Numbered from the stretch's first letter, positions 33,258 through 43,047 are shown. The stretch: 62,039 nt of DNA from Methylobacterium sp. Leaf117 (GCF_001422985.1 NZ_LMNL01000038.1:117467-179505); one strand, 5' to 3'. Notes: generated by a model not told the origin, from the sequence alone. Numbers and translations: made by a program.

Positions 33258-34220
33258 ATGTCGAACGATGGGGTAAAACTGAAGAGGGCCGGGCACCGGC
33301 CGACTTCGGACGCGGGCCGAGCCCCGGGGTCCGCCGGACCGAACGGCTTCGTCCCGCCGAGTTTTCCGGAGGACCCGCTGTCCGCGTTTTTCCGCTCCCT
33401 CGCCCGTTCCGGACCGCCGGCCCGGATTCCGGACGTCTCGCCCGAGCCGATCGAACGTCATTGGCCCGCCTTCCCGAGCTCCGGACCGCTCCCGAACGGG
33501 ACCTCGGTCATGTCCCGGCATCCGGCCTTCGAGGGTATCGGGAACGAGCCGGAAGTCGTCCTCGGCCGAAGCTCCAGGAGCGCGGCCCGGGGACGGCAGA
33601 CCCGTTTGCACAGCCTCAAGAACCGGAGAACGATGTTTCTGCGTTCGACCCTCGAATACCGACATGCGCTAGATCTGGAGCTCGACGCCGAGGTCCTCGC
33701 CTTCTGCGAAGAGCCGGTGGCGTTGCGCTATCTGCTCGGGCAGCAGCTGGCGCGGCACCGGGTCGATGCGTTCGTCCGCACGCAGGACACGTGCGAGTTT
33801 GTTGAGGTCAAGTACGAGAGGGACGCCTGTCTGCCGAAGAACGAAACCCGGTGGCCGGCGATAGCCGCCGCCTTTAACGCCCTGGGCTACGGCTACAAGG
33901 TCGTCACCGAGCGGCATCTCCGCAGGGCGGGACGCGACGAGACGGTCGGGGCGATCTTCGAGCGTCGGCAGGCGAAGCTTCCGGACGCGGGGCGGATCGA
34001 GGAGATCGTCGCCGCGCTCCGAAGCGGCGGCATCGCGGACGTCGGCGCGCTGACGTCGGCCTTTCCCGACTGCATCGACCTGGCGACGGCTTGCGCGATG
34101 GCGCGTCACGGTCTCCTGACGCTGGGCCTCGACCACGGCTTCGGGCCGCAGATGCCGGTAGGGATCGGGCCGGGTTGCTACCGCCGCATAGGCTTGGCGA
34201 CCCGGGGGGTATGGAAGTGA
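33258..34220 (+). CDS. tnsA: TnsA-like endonuclease of a Tn7-like transposon
   Basis: In Tn7-like elements TnsA cuts the 5' ends of the transposon while TnsB cuts the 3' ends, giving cut-and-paste transposition. This 320-aa protein has a 110-residue Pro/Ser-rich leader. A PD-(D/E)xK nuclease domain follows: LRSTLEYRHALDLELD (E133), QLARHRVDAFVRTQD (D170) and CEFVEVKYERD (E183, K185), the order and spacing of TnsA. A helical C-terminal domain (230-320) fits the TnsA winged-helix part that contacts TnsC. The ATG at 33258 has GGAAGGA about 10 nt upstream. It lies 10 nt before tnsB; order A-B-C-tniQ is typical. Confidence 0.9.
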   Translation: MSNDGVKLKRAGHRPTSDAGRAPGSAGPNGFVPPSFPEDPLSAFFRSLARSGPPARIPDVSPEPIERHWPAFPSSGPLPNGTSVMSRHPAFEGIGNEPEVVLGRSSRSAARGRQTRLHSLKNRRTMFLRSTLEYRHALDLELDAEVLAFCEEPVALRYLLGQQLARHRVDAFVRTQDTCEFVEVKYERDACLPKNETRWPAIAAAFNALGYGYKVVTERHLRRAGRDETVGAIFERRQAKLPDAGRIEEIVAALRSGGIADVGALTSAFPDCIDLATACAMARHGLLTLGLDHGFGPQMPVGIGPGCYRRIGLATRGVWK

Positions 34221-34230
34221 GGGCAGAGCG

Positions 34231-36405
34231 TTGAGGAAAGTCGCATTCGGCCCGGGTACCGTCGTCAAATCCGACGACGGTACCTTCGAGCTCCTGAACC
34301 ACTACACGATCGAGGGCATCCCCAATTGGCAGATGCGGGACCAATCCACCGGGATCCTGTGCCACCGTCCCGAGGCGGAGATCCGCGCGGCCTACGACGT
34401 CGGAGTGGCGACCTTCGACAGCAGGCTTGAGCCGGAGACGCCCGAGGAGCGCAAGCGACGCCGCAAGAGGCACGGCGTGCCGCTGTCCGACTTGTCAGAG
34501 AAGAAGCGTCGGCGCGTCGCGTATAGGAAGGAGGTCATTCGGGAAGTCGAGAAGCGCCTTGCGCCCGGCACCGTGCATGCCGTCGTCGGCTGGGTGGAGC
34601 GCGGCGGCAAGAGCCGGCCCGTCACGAACCTGGACCGCCTCTGTGCCGAGCTGGGACGCGAACTCGGGCAAAAGCATTACGGGAAGCCGGCACCGTGCAG
34701 CGCAGCGTCCTATGCGCGCTGGGCGGCTCTGTATGCCGAGCATGAGGATTCGCGCGACCTTCAAGGCAATTTCGACAAGCGAGGCAGGAAGGCGAAGGTC
34801 GATCCCCTGGTTTCCGACGCGATCAAACGAGTGATGGCGCGTCTCCTGGAGGCGGCCAAGTACCGCAAGCCGGTGGGACGGAGGCCCGTCCTCTCGATGG
34901 CTCAGATCATGACCGCGTCGCTGGACGAGGTGAAGATCGAACGCAAACGGCATCCGGATCGGCCGCTCGTCCTACCGGACCGCTCCACATTCTACGTGTA
35001 CTACAACCGATTTCCGGCCGAGCTTCGTTCCATCGCCCGTCACGGGGCGACCAAGTCCCGGATGCTCCATCGCCGGCCCGGCGACCGGGATGCGCCGGAG
35101 GCTGCCCTTTCCCACCTGATGTTCGACGAGACGCGGCTACCCTTCTTCGTCGTCCACGAGACGCTGGGCATCCCCCTTGGCCGACCGTGGCTCGCGATCC
35201 TCGTCGACGTGTTCAGCAACGCGATCGTGGGATTCTACATCGGCTTCGAGCCGCCCGGTGACCTCGTCATCGCGGCCACCATTCGCCATGCCTGCCTGAT
35301 GAAGTCGTATGTCGCCCAGGACTATCCCGACATCGTCAACCCTTACCTCTGCGGCGGGGTCGGACGCTTCTTCACGTTCGACAACAGCCTGCAGGCGCAC
35401 GGCAATTCGATCTTGCAGATCACCGCCGACCTCGACGTCCAGTACGACTTCACGCCGCCCCGGAGTCCTTGGGTCAAGGGCGAGGTCGAAGGAGCGTTCG
35501 CCGTCGCGGCCCAGACGTTCCTACAGGAGATGCCGGGCTACGTACTGTCGCGCGACCTCCATATCGACAACCACGACTACGACCCGACCCAGCACGCGGT
35601 GATCGGGCTGAGGCACCTGATGTGGCTCTGGCACCATTGGCTCCTCGGCGTCTACCATCCGAACGCGCCGCGCAACGGGACGCGTCTCAGCCCTAATCAG
35701 CGGTGGCTCGACGGGACGCGCATCGTGAAGCCCTGCTTCCTCGAACGCGGCACGGATCTCGACTTCATGTTCGGAATCGTTCGGGAAGGGCGCCGCCTCG
35801 ACAATCGCGGGGTCGTATACGAGCAGATCTACTACTACTCCGACGGCATCGACATTTTGAGGCGACGTCGCGGCGCCTCGATCAGGGTGAAAGTCAAGGT
35901 CAACCCGATCAATCTCGCCAGGATCCACGTCTGGGATCCTGACGAGGAGATTTGGATACCGGCATTCGCACGCGACAGGTCCTATGCCGACGGGTTGGAC
36001 CTCCATACCCATACGCTCTACCGGAGGCACACGGACCGGCTCTCGGGTCGCGACGACCTCGAGGGCTGGATCGAGAGCCGTGCCCATCTCCATGGCCTGA
36101 TAGACAGGGCGCTGCCCGACGCGCTCGGGATCCAGATCCAGGCCAAGATCGCCCGCTCCATGGGGATGGGGTCCGACCGCATGTACGCGGAACTCGACCC
36201 GCTCGGTCGGCGGCCCGGGTCCCCGACGCCGCTTCTCGGTCCGACGGGACGCCCCCTTGCGATCGAGGGACCGCCGGCCGATCGCGGCGCCGGGCTCGCG
36301 GTCGGCGTCGGACCGGCCATGACGGAAACCGCCGCGGCGCCGCGCCAGGTCGCCCGGCGGGCACGGGCGATCCCGGTGTTCAGCACGGACCACTCGCTCG
36401 GGTAG
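34231..36405 (+). CDS. tnsB: TnsB-like DDE transposase
   Basis: A 724-aa Mu/TniA/TnsB-type transposase that binds the transposon ends and performs strand transfer. The catalytic triad is visible: D299 in SHLMFDETRLP, D384 in FFTFDNSLQ and E420 in VKGEVEGAF (D-35-E spacing). DNA-binding helical domains precede it (KKRRRVAYRKEVIREVEKRL; PVLSMAQIMTASLDEVKIER). The C-terminus has the Mu-C beta-barrel (IRVKVKVNPINLARIHVWDP). Tn7-like TnsB proteins run about 650-720 aa, so it is full length. It starts with a TTG 10 nt after tnsA, with GAGGGCAG upstream. It should recognise repeated sites near the element ends. Confidence 0.93.
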   Translation: MRKVAFGPGTVVKSDDGTFELLNHYTIEGIPNWQMRDQSTGILCHRPEAEIRAAYDVGVATFDSRLEPETPEERKRRRKRHGVPLSDLSEKKRRRVAYRKEVIREVEKRLAPGTVHAVVGWVERGGKSRPVTNLDRLCAELGRELGQKHYGKPAPCSAASYARWAALYAEHEDSRDLQGNFDKRGRKAKVDPLVSDAIKRVMARLLEAAKYRKPVGRRPVLSMAQIMTASLDEVKIERKRHPDRPLVLPDRSTFYVYYNRFPAELRSIARHGATKSRMLHRRPGDRDAPEAALSHLMFDETRLPFFVVHETLGIPLGRPWLAILVDVFSNAIVGFYIGFEPPGDLVIAATIRHACLMKSYVAQDYPDIVNPYLCGGVGRFFTFDNSLQAHGNSILQITADLDVQYDFTPPRSPWVKGEVEGAFAVAAQTFLQEMPGYVLSRDLHIDNHDYDPTQHAVIGLRHLMWLWHHWLLGVYHPNAPRNGTRLSPNQRWLDGTRIVKPCFLERGTDLDFMFGIVREGRRLDNRGVVYEQIYYYSDGIDILRRRRGASIRVKVKVNPINLARIHVWDPDEEIWIPAFARDRSYADGLDLHTHTLYRRHTDRLSGRDDLEGWIESRAHLHGLIDRALPDALGIQIQAKIARSMGMGSDRMYAELDPLGRRPGSPTPLLGPTGRPLAIEGPPADRGAGLAVGVGPAMTETAAAPRQVARRARAIPVFSTDHSLG

Positions 36406-36497
36406 CGAGCGAGCGTCACGAATCGGGTCCGATGCGTCCCACCCCGCGCGGACCCCGTCGGGCCGCAGGCCGCGACATCCATTCCAGGGAGACTGAA

Positions 36498-37631
36498 TTG
36501 GCCGGGAACCTCTACCAGGAGATGCACGCCGTCTTTGTCGGCCACACGCACTTCCAGTCCGTCATCCAGGCGCTGGATTCCGCCTTCGAGCTCAGGGTCG
36601 AGGACGGCGACCCGGGCACGCTGCCGTGCATTCCCGTCGTCGGCCCTTCTGGGGTCGGCAAGACGACCGTCTTCAAGCGTTTCAAGCGATCGCACCCCAT
36701 CGAGAAGGACGGCAGACGACAGATCGACCGCTCGGGCCTCGTCTCCGTCTCGGACCGGGTGCGGCTGCTCTGCGTCACCATGCCGGTCACCGTGAGCCCC
36801 ACGAAGCTCGCCCGGGAGATGCTCCACGAGCTCGGCGACCCCCTCTACGAGTCCGGAAAGGCCGAGGGCCTCGACGACCGGGTCGACAACCTGATGCGGC
36901 GGTGCGCGGTCGAAGGCGTCCTGATCGACGAAGGCCAGCGTGTGCTGGATCGGGCAGGCGTGCTGACGGCGGAAAAGATGATCGATTGGATCAAGGACCG
37001 GCATGCTCGGAACAACGCGGTCTTCGCCCTCTTCGGCCTTGCCCGGATGCGCAAGCTCTTCGAGCAGGACGTCCAGTACGACAATCGTTGGGACGCCGAG
37101 TTGAGGATGGAGCCCTACGCTTGGGGTGGGGACGACGCGGTGGACTTGTCCAGCCGTGACAACTTCATCGGACTCCTCGCAGGCCTTCGCAGTGGTTCGC
37201 CCGCTCCCTGGGCCGCCGAGCTGACCATCGTGGACGAGGAAGGCGCCGTCTTGGACGAAGACGTCGCAAAGCGTTTCTTCTATGCGTCGCGCGGGTTGAT
37301 GGGGGGCGTCAAGAACCTCCTCAAGATGGCGGCGCGCATCCTGATCGAGGACAGGAAGAACCAGACCGAAGGCGGAACCCCGGGGGTGATCGACATGAAG
37401 CTGCTCGAACGCGCCTTCGACCGGGAGGTCAGGAAGGAGAAGGCGAACGAGCGGCTCATCAACCCCTTCGGCGTGGAATGGGACGGGCGCCTGCCTCCTC
37501 CCATCCCGGAGGAGAACGAGGCGACCGCATTGGCCAAGTACAAGCGCCGCTCGGGTCAGGCCAGGGCGAGGCGAGGCGCGTCGAGGTCCGACCGTCGGCG
37601 GGAGATCGACGCGGCCCTGACGAAGGGATGA
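36498..37631 (+). CDS. tnsC: TnsC-like AAA+ ATPase, transposition regulator
   Basis: A 377-aa AAA+ ATPase that polymerises on target DNA and bridges the target selector (TniQ/TnsD) to the transposase. Walker A is VVGPSGVGKTT, Walker B GVLIDEGQ, sensor region FALFGLARMRKLF, with the TniB/TnsC-type N-terminal helix (YQEMHAVFVGHTHFQSVIQA). The TTG at 36498 is preferred because AGGGAG lies 6 nt upstream; an in-frame ATG at 36432 lacks one. The stop overlaps the start of tniQ (ATGA), so the two proteins are made together, matching their expected physical partnership. Confidence 0.92.
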   Translation: MAGNLYQEMHAVFVGHTHFQSVIQALDSAFELRVEDGDPGTLPCIPVVGPSGVGKTTVFKRFKRSHPIEKDGRRQIDRSGLVSVSDRVRLLCVTMPVTVSPTKLAREMLHELGDPLYESGKAEGLDDRVDNLMRRCAVEGVLIDEGQRVLDRAGVLTAEKMIDWIKDRHARNNAVFALFGLARMRKLFEQDVQYDNRWDAELRMEPYAWGGDDAVDLSSRDNFIGLLAGLRSGSPAPWAAELTIVDEEGAVLDEDVAKRFFYASRGLMGGVKNLLKMAARILIEDRKNQTEGGTPGVIDMKLLERAFDREVRKEKANERLINPFGVEWDGRLPPPIPEENEATALAKYKRRSGQARARRGASRSDRRREIDAALTKG

Positions 37632-39517
37632 GCGCGGCCACGCGGCTCGTCGTCCGGAGCAGACCGGGCGAAGGCGAAACGCTGCACGGTTTCCTGCTGC
37701 GCCTTTCGGAGCTCAACGGCTATGCCGGGACGCGGACGATCCGAGAGCTGACGGGGCTGCCGCCGACCTTCGCGTCGGTCCCGTGCGGGCTCGAACGCCT
37801 CGACGCGGTCCTCGGTGGCCCAGCCGGCGCCGACACGCTCGCCGGGTCGGCTTGCTGGCCGGGCCGCGACGGGCTGATCGGGGTCGGAAGGGCGCGCCTC
37901 TCACCCGCGCTCATCGACCTCGCTCGGGCGCGGGTGTGTCCGGCCTGCCTCGCCGAGGGGCTCCGGGAACGTCCGGCCTGGGACGTTCGCCTCGTGACCG
38001 CGTGTTCCAGGCACGGCGTGAGGCTCGTGGATGCCTGCACGACCTGCGACCGTCCACTGCGCTGGGGACGAGCGCGGCTGACCGACTGCGACTGCGGATC
38101 GTCCATCTCCTCGCATGCCACGATCCGGGCAGGCGACGGGGCCCGGCTGATGAGCGCGACGTTAGAAGGCGAGGTGGGAGGTGCGGACCTGCCGCCCGGG
38201 CTGCGTCTGCCGGCCCTCGGCGACGCATTGGGGCGTCTGGCCTGGTTCGTCGGGACCGCCGCCGACGCCGGTTCGGACTGGCGGACACGCTACATCGCGA
38301 AACCAGACGTGACGGAAACGGAGTCGATCATGGAGACGGCGGCCGCCGTGCTCGTCGATTGGCCGTCCGGTGTCGGCGTCTGGCTCGATCGAATCCGCCA
38401 CGTCCACGGGCCCCTCGGCCTGACGCGTACCGTCGCACGCATTCGGCAAAGCCTCGAAGGGGTCCAGTACGCGGAGTTTCTGTCGGCCGTGAGCCGGCAC
38501 GTCGAGGCCTTTCCCGAGGCTCCCAGGAAAGGATGGACCCGCAGCATCGGCGTCGGTGCCGGCCAGACCTGGATCGACGCAACCCGCGCGGCAGGGAGGC
38601 TCGGAACCACGGCCGGACGGGTCGCCGACATGATCGAGGCAGGCGAGCTGACGGGCAGCTCCTCCGCGGCCGGGGGCCGGCGCCGCCTGCTGATTTCGAG
38701 CAATTCCGTGACGCAGCTCGCCTACCGCTTCGCGTCCGCCATTCCGGCCCGGGAGGCCGCGGCGAGACTCGGCGTGAGCAGGCATGCCCTGGAGGATCTT
38801 CGCGGAACGGGCCTTCTGCCCTACGTGAGGCCGCCCCGGCTCGGAGGCATCGCGCGTGCCTATCTCCCCGACGACCTCGACGCGCTGGCGGATCGCGTCG
38901 CATGCATGGCGACCGCTGCTGGGCCGAGCGAACCGACTTCGCTGTTCCGGATGAGCCTGGCGCGGAGCCGACGTCTGTCCGAGGTGCTCAGGGGCATATT
39001 GACGGGTACGTTCCCGGTCCATGCCATCGCGGGGGTAGATGATCGGCCACCGTTCGAACGTCTCGGCGTCGATCCCGCGAAGGTTCGCGGGATCCGTCTA
39101 GGCGCCGACGACGTCCCGACCCTGGACGTCGCGCGGACGGCGAGGGCGCTTCGCGTATCGACGCGGATGGTGCCGGTGTTGGTCCGCGCCGGATGCCTGA
39201 GCGCCACCGGCGGGTCGCGCCTCGGGCGGAACTCCGTCGATTCACGGTCGGTGCGAGATTTCCCTGACAGGTTCGTCATGGCGAGGACGTTGGCTGCTAG
39301 TCATACGACGAGCACCAAGGTGGTCGTACGTCTGCTGGCTGCCGCCGGGGTGAGCCCCGTCGTTCCGTCGAACGCGTCGGACGGGATCTCGGCCGTATGG
39401 CTACGCACGGACATCGAGGCCGCTCGCGGCGTGCCGTGGCCCAGAAGACGGCTTCGTCGGACCTCGGTCCGGAAGATCCCGAGCTTAACGCGGCGACCGG
39501 GCGAGACGTTACCTTGA
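37628..39517 (+). CDS. tniQ: TniQ/TnsD-like target selector 1, with tandem helix-turn-helix modules
   Basis: A 629-aa TniQ-family protein. The TniQ core includes LHGFLLRLSELNGYAGTRTI and the zinc-binding CPACLAEGLRERPAWDVRLV ... CSRHGVRL ... CTTCDRPLRW. After a linker (VLVDWPSGVGVWLDRIRHVH) come about four tandem excisionase-like helix-turn-helix modules (AAGRLGTTAGRVADMIEAGE; EAAARLGVSRHALEDLRGTG; ARTARALRVSTRMVPVLVRA; VVVRLLAAAGVSPVV). The long DNA-binding tail resembles TnsD, which directs Tn7 to one chromosomal site, rather than the short TniQ of CRISPR-associated elements. It is translationally coupled to tnsC. The target sequence is unknown. Confidence 0.9.
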   Translation: MSAATRLVVRSRPGEGETLHGFLLRLSELNGYAGTRTIRELTGLPPTFASVPCGLERLDAVLGGPAGADTLAGSACWPGRDGLIGVGRARLSPALIDLARARVCPACLAEGLRERPAWDVRLVTACSRHGVRLVDACTTCDRPLRWGRARLTDCDCGSSISSHATIRAGDGARLMSATLEGEVGGADLPPGLRLPALGDALGRLAWFVGTAADAGSDWRTRYIAKPDVTETESIMETAAAVLVDWPSGVGVWLDRIRHVHGPLGLTRTVARIRQSLEGVQYAEFLSAVSRHVEAFPEAPRKGWTRSIGVGAGQTWIDATRAAGRLGTTAGRVADMIEAGELTGSSSAAGGRRRLLISSNSVTQLAYRFASAIPAREAAARLGVSRHALEDLRGTGLLPYVRPPRLGGIARAYLPDDLDALADRVACMATAAGPSEPTSLFRMSLARSRRLSEVLRGILTGTFPVHAIAGVDDRPPFERLGVDPAKVRGIRLGADDVPTLDVARTARALRVSTRMVPVLVRAGCLSATGGSRLGRNSVDSRSVRDFPDRFVMARTLAASHTTSTKVVVRLLAAAGVSPVVPSNASDGISAVWLRTDIEAARGVPWPRRRLRRTSVRKIPSLTRRPGETLP

Positions 39518-40081
39518 GACCGGCTCCGCGGACCACCCCGCGCAGGCGTCGCCCGGCACCTCACCGGCGGGAGCCGCGCCGGGAAACGGACGGGTCCAGT
39601 CTCGGGTCGTCGTGATCTCGGCGCGGCCTCGGTTTCGAAGACCATGCGGAAGGACGGCATGGCTTCCGGGAACCGGCGGGACCGGATTCGAACAGTGCCA
39701 TGCGATCGCGGCCATGCGGTCGTGGACGCGTCGGCCGGCACCGCACGACGGTCCAGCCGGGAAAAATCTCCGGTTCGGCGCACCTGCCCGAGAGCCTGTC
39801 GCCCGCCCGACCACGCGTTCGAACCACGGGGTCGAGGCGTACGACCGAGGGTAGCGTCGGCATCGAGCTTCGAGGCGACGCGAGGCCGGCCTCGAAAACG
39901 GGCCCGTCGCCTGGTCAAACCAGAGCAGATGGGGTGCGGCGGGCCGTTACCCTGTCCGTCGGGCTCGGGAGAAGCAGGTTCGAAGTGGATGACGTGATCG
40001 AGGCGAAAAAGCCTTCGTGTTCGAGGCGACATCGGGACCTGTCCGAGCCAATCCGATGCGAACGCGCGGACCTCGCCCGGC
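39518..40081. other. Intergenic stretch downstream of tniQ
   Basis: About 560 bp with no recognisable gene, transposon end or CRISPR-like repeat. Confidence 0.45.
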
Positions 40082-40462
40082 TCAGTCGCTCGCATCGCAG
40101 CCGCGGCCGATCCCGAGAGCCTTCGCGAACATGGCTCCAATGATCGGATCGGCCCAGTCGTTCGGCAGGCCCATGTATCTGCCCGGGCGACGGGTCATAT
40201 CGCACGTGTAGCGGCCATCGTCGCGGACCAAGGCGGGGCAGGGCCCGTCGGCGAGGTCCGGTATGTACCCGCGAGCGATCGCGCATGGTTCGAGGAAGCA
40301 ACACACGCCGCATCCGTTGCAGGGTTCCATGTATCCGGGCTTCGCAGGCGCATCGCGCCGGATGCGTCGGCCCAGCAGAGTCGACGTACGACGAGCGGCA
40401 CCCTCGGCGGAAAGTTCGATGCCCGCGACGTCGCGCTTCGAGGGCCGTTCATCGTCCCACAC
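40082..40462 (-). CDS. YkgJ-type cysteine-cluster protein
   Basis: A 126-aa protein with the Fe-S/zinc-chelating CxxCxxCC motif: GYMEPCNGCGVCCFLEPCAI, plus further cysteines in DGPCPALVRDDG and YTCDMTRRPGRYMG. Members of the YkgJ family bind a metal or Fe-S cluster; function is mostly unknown. The GTG at 40462 is chosen because GGAGGAG lies 6 nt upstream; the ATG at 40531 has none. It is the only leftward gene in the transposition module, lying between the two tniQ genes, so it is likely cargo rather than machinery. Confidence 0.8.
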   Translation of the reverse strand: MWDDERPSKRDVAGIELSAEGAARRTSTLLGRRIRRDAPAKPGYMEPCNGCGVCCFLEPCAIARGYIPDLADGPCPALVRDDGRYTCDMTRRPGRYMGLPNDWADPIIGAMFAKALGIGRGCDASD

Positions 40463-41112
40463 CGTGATCTCCTCCGATCCGCTACTGCCTCGCCCAAGAT
40501 CAGGATACCGATTCGCGCCGGCTGAGCCCATGCAAAAGCGAGAATATGCCGAACGTGACGCTCGCCGGCGCTTCGGTGGTCATCTTCTCGGCATTCCGAG
40601 TTGGAACGTAGGGTTGGTCCGATCCGCTCGGAATGGCGCACGCCCTTTCCTGAGCCTCCCACCTCGGAGGGGCCGAGCACGGGCGCCTTGAGGATGGTCA
40701 CTCCCTGGCGAGCGGACGCTCTCTATCCAACCGCTGGTCGGCGAACATCAGTCGGCAGAGGCCTCTGACGGTGCCCATGGCCACTATTCCCGATGAGGCC
40801 ACCTGTTGCCCATGTCCGTTCGACAAGCCCGGCTGCAGAGGTGTCCGTGTCGACCGGAGGAAGGGCAGGCGCGGGGGAGGGCCGAGCAGGCTTCCGAAAG
40901 AGTGATGACCGGGTTTCCCGATCTGGATCCGGCCCATCACCTCCTGGGATTGTGCACCACGAGGCCGGCCATGGCCATGACGATGCTCCTGGTTTCGCAG
41001 ATGCGCCGGGGGTAGGAGGTTCCCGCGAACCATCCTCACGAGCATCGACCGAATGGAGCATCCGCCGCCACCCCATGGCAGTTCCCGGTCGCGGGGGAAG
41101 CCACCCGAGGCA
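40463..41112. other. Intergenic stretch between the YkgJ-like gene and the second tniQ
   Basis: About 650 bp. Overlapping open frames on both strands have no family resemblance. It should contain divergent promoters for the two flanking genes, but none is clear. Confidence 0.4.
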
Positions 41113-43047
41113 ATGTTGCCCGGTGCCGTTCCTGCCCGGCTTGCGGTGAGATTCGGCCCGGAGGAAGACGAGGGCCTGATGGGATGGATCCTACGCCTGT
41201 CGGAAGCCAACCGGTATCCCACGCCTTTCTGGATCCTCAATGCGGTCGGTGTAGGTGCACCCGACGCCGCGGAACGCGCCGACGTCGTGGCGAGGCTCGT
41301 TGCGATGACGGAAGCTCGGAAAGCGCTCGTCGAGCACGTCGTCCCGACGAGGCGTGGTTCGCGTCAGCCTCGTACCGACGTACTGGGGATGGGACTTCCC
41401 TCGGTCACAATGGACTGCTTACGTCCGAAGGTATGCCCGCGCTGCCTTATCGCTCGTAAGGTCTTGTCGTACTCGTGGGACCTGCGCCTCTGGACCTGCT
41501 GTCCGATTCACTTCTGTCGACTCGTCTCGACGTGCCCGGCCTGCTCGAAGCCTCTGACCTGGCGAAGGAGGGGAGTGGACGCCTGCGTGGATCCCGCCTG
41601 TCAGGGCCGTCCCTCGTTATCCGAGGTTGTCGAAGCGTCGCAGGCGGAGGCCGATCTTGCCGCCCTTCTCGCCGAGACGGTCGACGTCGAGTCAAGACCG
41701 GCCCTTTCGGCCATCCCCGAGGTTTTTCGAACCCTCGATTGGCACGACAGACTGGTGGCCATCTCACGCCTCGGACTAAAGCGGGGTAGTCAGTCCCGGA
41801 CGCGCGAGGGGAACGTGGGGATCGGCCCTGATGCAGAGCCGGCGCGGAAAGCCGCGTCTCTCCTTCTCGATTGGCCTCGCGGTTTTCATCGGTTCCTCGA
41901 TGCACTGGTGCCTCTGAGCCCATCGGGGCCCCGCACTGTCTCGTCCTATCCGGAGGTACGCCTACTGATCGCCTCGACCGGCAACAGGGATTTCGTCATG
42001 CCGGAGAAGGCGCGGACGGTCTTTCTCAACGAGTACCTGGCGTATCTCGACAAGATCGGGGCTCCCGTGAGCGTACGGACTGCGGCCGCTTCGTCGGAAC
42101 AGCGGTGGATCTCGAGGCGAGCGGCCGCGAAAGCGCTCGACGTCGATCAGAGAACCCTGCTGCGCATGATCGACACGGGCGAGTTCGACGGTAAAATCTC
42201 CAAGGCCGGAGGTCGGAACCGCGTCTACCTCGATCGATCAGACGTCGTCCGATTGGCCGCTCGTCAGGTTCCCCGATCCGCCCGCGAGATCCTTCGCGAG
42301 CATGGGAGTGCGATGACCCTGGTGGAGGCCGGCGGGATGCTCGGCATTACGCCACCGAAAGTCCGATCCCTGATTGAGGAGGGATTGTTGGACGTCATGA
42401 GGTCGGGGGTCCGGGTACACGTGCCACGCCTCTCGGTGAAGGGGCTGCTCGATCGACTGCGCGAATGCGTTCGGCCCGCCGAGGATACCGTCGACGCCGG
42501 CGCGACCTACGATGCCATCCAAGTGGTTCAGCACATGCGCGGCCTTCGGCTCGGCCCCTTCCTCCGCGCGGTGCTCAAGGGCGAGATCGAACCTGCACGT
42601 ATCTCGGAATCTGCCAGGGGATTGGCGGCGATCGAGTTCCTACGCTCGGACGCCGCGGCCTACCTTGCACGGAATAGGGCAGCAACCGGAAACATGCCCT
42701 TCCCCGAGGTGCTCGCCTTGCTTAAGTGCGACAAGCCCGGACTGCGGGGGCTGTTGCGGGATGGGCTCGTTCGTCAGGGGCGCACCAAAACCGACGTCGA
42801 CGAGACGACGGTTCACTCGTTCCTCAGAAAGTATGCCTCGGCTCGCATGCTCGCGTACGAAGCCGGAACCAGGCCCAGTGGCCTCGTCCGACGCTTCGAT
42901 GCCGCCGGCATACGGCCGGTTTCGGTTTCGCCAGGGGAACCCGGGGGCACCACGTTCTGGAGTAGGCAGGCAGTCGCAGCCATTCTGTCAGCCCATTTTT
43001 CGGACGACGACGTTGCTGGGGAGGAAGGGCGTGCTCCGGACGCATGA
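41113..43047 (+). CDS. tniQ: TniQ/TnsD-like target selector 2, detached from tnsABC
   Basis: A 644-aa paralogue of the first TniQ with the same architecture. The core is EGLMGWILRLSEANRYPTPF, with zinc ligands in KVCPRCLIARKVLSYSWDLR ... CCPIHFCRLVSTCPACSKPL. The linker is LLDWPRGFHRFLDALVPLSP. Four tandem HTH modules follow (AAAKALDVDQRTLLRMIDTG; AGGMLGITPPKVRSLIEEGL; LALLKCDKPGLRGLLRDGLV; ARMLAYEAGTRPSGLVRRFD). The start at 41113 puts the conserved core directly at the N-terminus; 41053 is the alternative. Two divergent TniQ proteins in one element suggest two targeting pathways. It lies about 340 bp from the presumed right end. Confidence 0.9.
   Translation: MLPGAVPARLAVRFGPEEDEGLMGWILRLSEANRYPTPFWILNAVGVGAPDAAERADVVARLVAMTEARKALVEHVVPTRRGSRQPRTDVLGMGLPSVTMDCLRPKVCPRCLIARKVLSYSWDLRLWTCCPIHFCRLVSTCPACSKPLTWRRRGVDACVDPACQGRPSLSEVVEASQAEADLAALLAETVDVESRPALSAIPEVFRTLDWHDRLVAISRLGLKRGSQSRTREGNVGIGPDAEPARKAASLLLDWPRGFHRFLDALVPLSPSGPRTVSSYPEVRLLIASTGNRDFVMPEKARTVFLNEYLAYLDKIGAPVSVRTAAASSEQRWISRRAAAKALDVDQRTLLRMIDTGEFDGKISKAGGRNRVYLDRSDVVRLAARQVPRSAREILREHGSAMTLVEAGGMLGITPPKVRSLIEEGLLDVMRSGVRVHVPRLSVKGLLDRLRECVRPAEDTVDAGATYDAIQVVQHMRGLRLGPFLRAVLKGEIEPARISESARGLAAIEFLRSDAAAYLARNRAATGNMPFPEVLALLKCDKPGLRGLLRDGLVRQGRTKTDVDETTVHSFLRKYASARMLAYEAGTRPSGLVRRFDAAGIRPVSVSPGEPGGTTFWSRQAVAAILSAHFSDDDVAGEEGRAPDA

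Noticed and set aside
40698..41240. Leftward frame upstream of the second tniQ
   Set aside because: Arg/His/Pro-rich product without motifs, overlapping the tniQ start; probably an artefact.
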